The notes under the pieces: generated by a model | Databases searched by the model: none | What the model was told of the DNA's origin: nothing | What the model saw: only the letters and a program-made list of their open reading frames with translations | Shown: one piece after another, positions 61,163 to 64,000 of the stretch | Layout: each line of letters begins with the position of its first letter | Numbering within the stretch: position 1 is the first letter of the stretch | Assembly: GCA_009823395.1 (NCBI GenBank) | Contig: CM020512.1 | Coordinates: forward strand, 5,922,405-5,986,404 | From: Thamnaconus septentrionalis | Lineage: Eukaryota; Chordata; Actinopteri; Tetraodontiformes; Monacanthidae | Direction of reading: 5' to 3' | DNA length: 64,000 bases | Position numbers and translations under genes: made by a program

Positions 61163-61989
61163 CCACCCTGCAGCCACTGGGGGGAATAAGTTGCGGGATT
61201 GTATTGCCTTACATATTTGCCTAATGGCGCCCCAACCAACTAGAATCAGGAAATGAATGCGCACATCTAAATTGAGTGAAATTGGGACCGTTGCTGGATT
61301 GCGCGCACGTGCTGAAACGAACCACAGCTAATCCCCATAATAAATGAACGTGCCAATACATGGATCTCCAATTGGACTATAGCTGCCTATCCATATGTCT
61401 CCTGCTGATGGGGTTAAAAAAAAAAAAAAAAAAAAGATCTCGCGCGCGCGTGTGTGTGTGCGTGCGTGCTCGCGTTAGTCATAGACTGAACGGGAGATGA
61501 CGTCACTTCTACCAGAGGGTTTACATCAGTGGCGTGTGATATACCGGATAGAAGATGATGTCACGAACTAAACTTGGCGCCTGATCGATGATGTGCTATC
61601 TTTGGATTATATTGCATTTAAAACATGTTGCTTTTATTGAAACTACAAGCCGATTTGTGGTACCTATATCCCCTCTCTCGCCTTTGACCCTCTGGTGTAT
61701 TTTGTGAGAATATTGCTGTCATTTCTTTAAGAATCAGGCGATTTTTATTTCTTTTTTTGGACGGTGGGGGAGTGATCTCTTACTGACCTCAGGTGAACAG
61801 TGACACACAGACCCATTTTTCACTCTCAGCTGTTGGATTATAGAAGGGGATGAAGGGGTGATTGTGTAAGAATCAGGCTGCCCCTCTACACCACCACCTC
61901 CACCACCACCTCGTCCTATTCCAGTTGTTGATATGGCTGCCGCCGTGGGTGCTGCCTAACGGACCTGCGCACCGGAGCCAACCATTATG

Positions 61990-62001
61990 AGAGAGAGAGA
62001 G

Positions 62002-62065
<64 letters not shown>

Positions 62066-62679
62066 GGAGGAGTGAGAAGGAGGGGGGGGGACTCAAGAGA
62101 TGTGAGCTGTAGGGGGAGGGGTAAAGGAGGAGAGAGGAGGAGAGTCTGACTGTGTGTGCGTGCGTGTGTGTGTGTGGAAGGAGGGATAGCCTACCGCCGG
62201 GCTGTGTCGCCACTGTGTGTGTGTGTGTGTGTGTGTGTGGGAGAGAGAGAGCGAGAGAGAGAGACAGAGAGCGCGCGCACACACTCAAGGGGGCGAGAGT
62301 GTGAGCCAGCCAGCCAGCCAGCCACTCAGCCGGTGCGAGCGCGTGAGCCATGTTGGATGCGAGCGAGCGCGGAGCGGAGATGCTGTAACGCCCAGACCTG
62401 CACCTGCCGCGGAGCGCAGCGGGTAGATGCAAACTCTCCGGGCCGACGGAGAGACGGGGGTGCCTGGGGGAAGGTGTCGGGCGGTGCCGGCGGTCCTGGA
62501 AGTGGCCAGCTAGCCGGAAGCGGAGGGAGGGAGGGAGAGAAGTGACGAGGACGGGGAGACGCGCGAGAGAGGAAGGAGGAAGAAGACAGACTGAGGTAGA
62601 GGGAGGGAGGGAGAGAATAGGCAGAGGTGGAAGAAGAGGGAGAAAGGAGGGGAGAGGCGAAGAGAAAGGAAGAGACTAA
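61990..62679 (+). promoter_or_regulatory. GA/GT-rich, GC-rich upstream region of the terminal gene
   Basis: GA and GT microsatellites (61990-62065, 62212-62270) give way to a CpG-rich, purine-rich leader with many GGGAGG blocks. There is no TATA box at a useful distance. An in-frame TAA at 62677-62679 directly precedes the ATG. Short upstream ATGs exist (for example in GCCATGTTGG at about 62350). The promoter/5' untranslated role is inferred from position and composition. Confidence 0.5.
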
Positions 62680-64000
62680 ATGGCTGCACCGCCACCGGGC
62701 TTCACCCCGCTGCTGCTCTCCTCTCTGGCTCTCCACCTGCTTCTCCTCGGCCCTTTGTTCGTCCTCACACCCGGGACGGTGAGCGCAGGAGCGGCTTCCC
62801 ATCCCTGGAGCGGAGACGCCGGTAAAGTGAGGCGGCAGCAGCAGCATCCGGAGCAGCAGCAGCGGTGGTGCGTGGAAGCAAGGGAGTCGCCGAGGGGCAG
62901 CTGGAATGTATGCCCGAGCAGGTGGACAGCGCAGCGGATACAGACTGGAGGATGCTGGGGGACTCTGGGAGGATATTACCGGAATGGAACGAGGAGGGGG
63001 ACGCAGGAGGTGAGGCTGAGAGGAGTCGGGACGCTTTGGAGGTATGAAGCCGGCACATCACCACCACTTCCTCCTCTACCTCTTCCTCCCCCTCCTCCTC
63101 CTCAACATCGAGGTTCTGGGAGCAGCAGGTCGAGGTTTGATGGCGTCGGCGCAGGGGAGGGATGGAGGCTGAGGAGGAAGGGCGTTGTTCCCCCCACTGT
63201 TGCACCTGCCTTCGCCTCCATGCCGGTGCACAACGGCAAGAAGCGGGCGCTACAAAGGACTAGAGCGTGCGCGCAATTGTGGCCGGCGTCGAGGCCACAC
63301 CTCGCTAAACGTGGCGCCGCCGGAGCCTTTGTGAGCGCCTCTGGCCTTTGCGGGGCACCCGGAAGTGAAGACGGGAGACGTGGAGAGGAGGTGCGCGAGA
63401 GGGGTGGCGGCGCGCGGACGCTCCCCGCTGCTGATCGGAGCCCCGACAAATCTGCCCTCAACCCGGCCATTAACTTCTCACCTGAGACATCTGACCGGAA
63501 GCCTCCGAAATCCACTTTTCCACGTCTTTCCCCCTCGACCAACAATTTGGATGCATCAGACCTGGAATGCATGTGCCGTTTGTCAACTTGCGACGCTTTC
63601 CCAACCAGATCCACACGCACAAGTCACCGTCGCGGCGAGGCAGGGGGTGTTGGCGAGGTCTCGTTGCTCGCGAGGAGGAGGGCTTGTAATTGTTCTCATT
63701 TGGCCAGGCACAATGTTATCGATCCAGGCAGAGTCAGAGTGGGGGGTGATGATAGCTGTTTGACCAGCCAGTGCAGGAAGACAGATGAGAAGGAAGCGGG
63801 CAGATGCGGGATTAACCCCGGCGTCGTGCCGCACCTAGTTTGTTGCGCGCCTCCTGCTCTTGACGCGCACGCCAAGTATCATTACCGCGCCATAGTTGCC
63901 GTTAAGGGGAGGGACGGAGATGAAATAAACGAGGGCAGTGGTGTAAGCGGGTGGGGGATGTGTGAAGGCAACAAACACATTAATTCGTCCCATTATGCCG
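62680..64000 (+). CDS. 5' end of a large secreted or membrane protein, runs off the right edge
   Basis: From the ATG at 62680 the frame stays open for 440 codons to the window end with no stop; TAA directly precedes it, so this is the first in-frame start. Residues 1 to about 37 form a signal peptide (hydrophobic core LLLSSLALHLLLLGPLFVL, then GTVSAGA). After it come a Gln/Arg-rich stretch, a Pro-rich run at about 128-141, several Cys, and four N-glycosylation sequons (N102, N265, N337, N435), as in an extracellular chain. No cadherin, laminin or other fold is seen yet. A single coding exon over 1.3 kb with a low-complexity N-terminal region suits the first exon of a CELSR cadherin, and human CELSR3 lies near DALRD3; this identity is inference. 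Alternatively a GTAAAG donor at 62822 could end a short first exon. Confidence 0.72.
   Translation, partial: MAAPPPGFTPLLLSSLALHLLLLGPLFVLTPGTVSAGAASHPWSGDAGKVRRQQQHPEQQQRWCVEARESPRGSWNVCPSRWTAQRIQTGGCWGTLGGYYRNGTRRGTQEVRLRGVGTLWRYEAGTSPPLPPLPLPPPPPPQHRGSGSSRSRFDGVGAGEGWRLRRKGVVPPTVAPAFASMPVHNGKKRALQRTRACAQLWPASRPHLAKRGAAGAFVSASGLCGAPGSEDGRRGEEVRERGGGARTLPAADRSPDKSALNPAINFSPETSDRKPPKSTFPRLSPSTNNLDASDLECMCRLSTCDAFPTRSTRTSHRRGEAGGVGEVSLLARRRACNCSHLARHNVIDPGRVRVGGDDSCLTSQCRKTDEKEAGRCGINPGVVPHLVCCAPPALDAHAKYHYRAIVAVKGRDGDEINEGSGVSGWGMCEGNKHINSSHYA

Noticed and set aside
62326..62847. 173-codon minus-strand frame and other minus-strand frames to 63834
   Set aside because: They are shadows in purine/pyrimidine-skewed DNA; the unclosed plus-strand frame from 62680 has the signal peptide and is longer.
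62925..62950. Possible REST/NRSF site (GGACAGCGC)
   Set aside because: Only the right half-site matches; the left half at the required spacing does not.

Overview
The window reads as nuclear DNA of a ray-finned fish, probably a percomorph-type teleost. Genes are split by GT-AG introns, dinucleotide microsatellites are abundant, short non-autonomous DNA transposons are scattered through introns and intergenic DNA, and there is a local expansion of intron-less TRIM (RING/B-box/coiled-coil/PRY-SPRY) genes, as is typical of fish. There are no operons or bacterial-type signals.

Layout. 1-5.6 kb: repeats, microsatellites and one doubtful minus-strand exon. 5.66-7.21 kb (minus): a two-exon gene for a Myb/SANT-like DNA-binding protein with a C-terminal coiled coil. 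A fold-back repeat about 1 kb long lies just upstream of it. 9.26-15.19 kb (plus): DALRD3, 13 coding exons, 570 residues in my model. 15.2-18.3 kb: intergenic. 18.3-41.2 kb: a TRIM array with a broken copy (18.9 kb), a promoter module that now leads into a stray copy of DALRD3 exons 7-8 (20.9-21.5 kb), an intact gene (22.46 kb), a frameshifted gene (29.66 kb), an intact gene (36.98 kb) and two RING-only remnants (29.15 and 36.33 kb). The last three genes with their 3' flanks form tandem units spaced 7,202 and 7,315 bp apart. 41.2-62 kb: no convincing gene; microsatellites and AT-rich sequence with possible regulatory elements, including the apparent parental copy (47.15-48.12 kb) of a segment present in the TRIM units. 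62.68 kb to the right edge (plus): a frame open for 440 codons that starts with a signal peptide and leaves the window unclosed.

How the parts relate. DALRD3 is a tRNA-modification cofactor and the SANT gene a probable nuclear DNA-binding protein; neither has an evident link to the TRIM array. The TRIM genes look like antiviral/innate-type E3 ubiquitin ligases: the upstream region of the first intact copy has a perfect ISRE match, and the upstream modules of the later copies have near-ISRE and CTCF-core-like sites. The terminal frame may be the first exon of a large cell-surface protein. celsr3 is a candidate, because CELSR3 and DALRD3 lie in the same human 3p21.31 neighbourhood and CELSR genes have a very long first exon, but no diagnostic domain falls inside the window.

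The most notable items are the unclosed 440-codon frame at the right edge, the DALRD3 fragment captured inside the TRIM array, the tandem TRIM units carrying copies of a putative regulatory element, and the motifs repeated in TRIM promoter modules.
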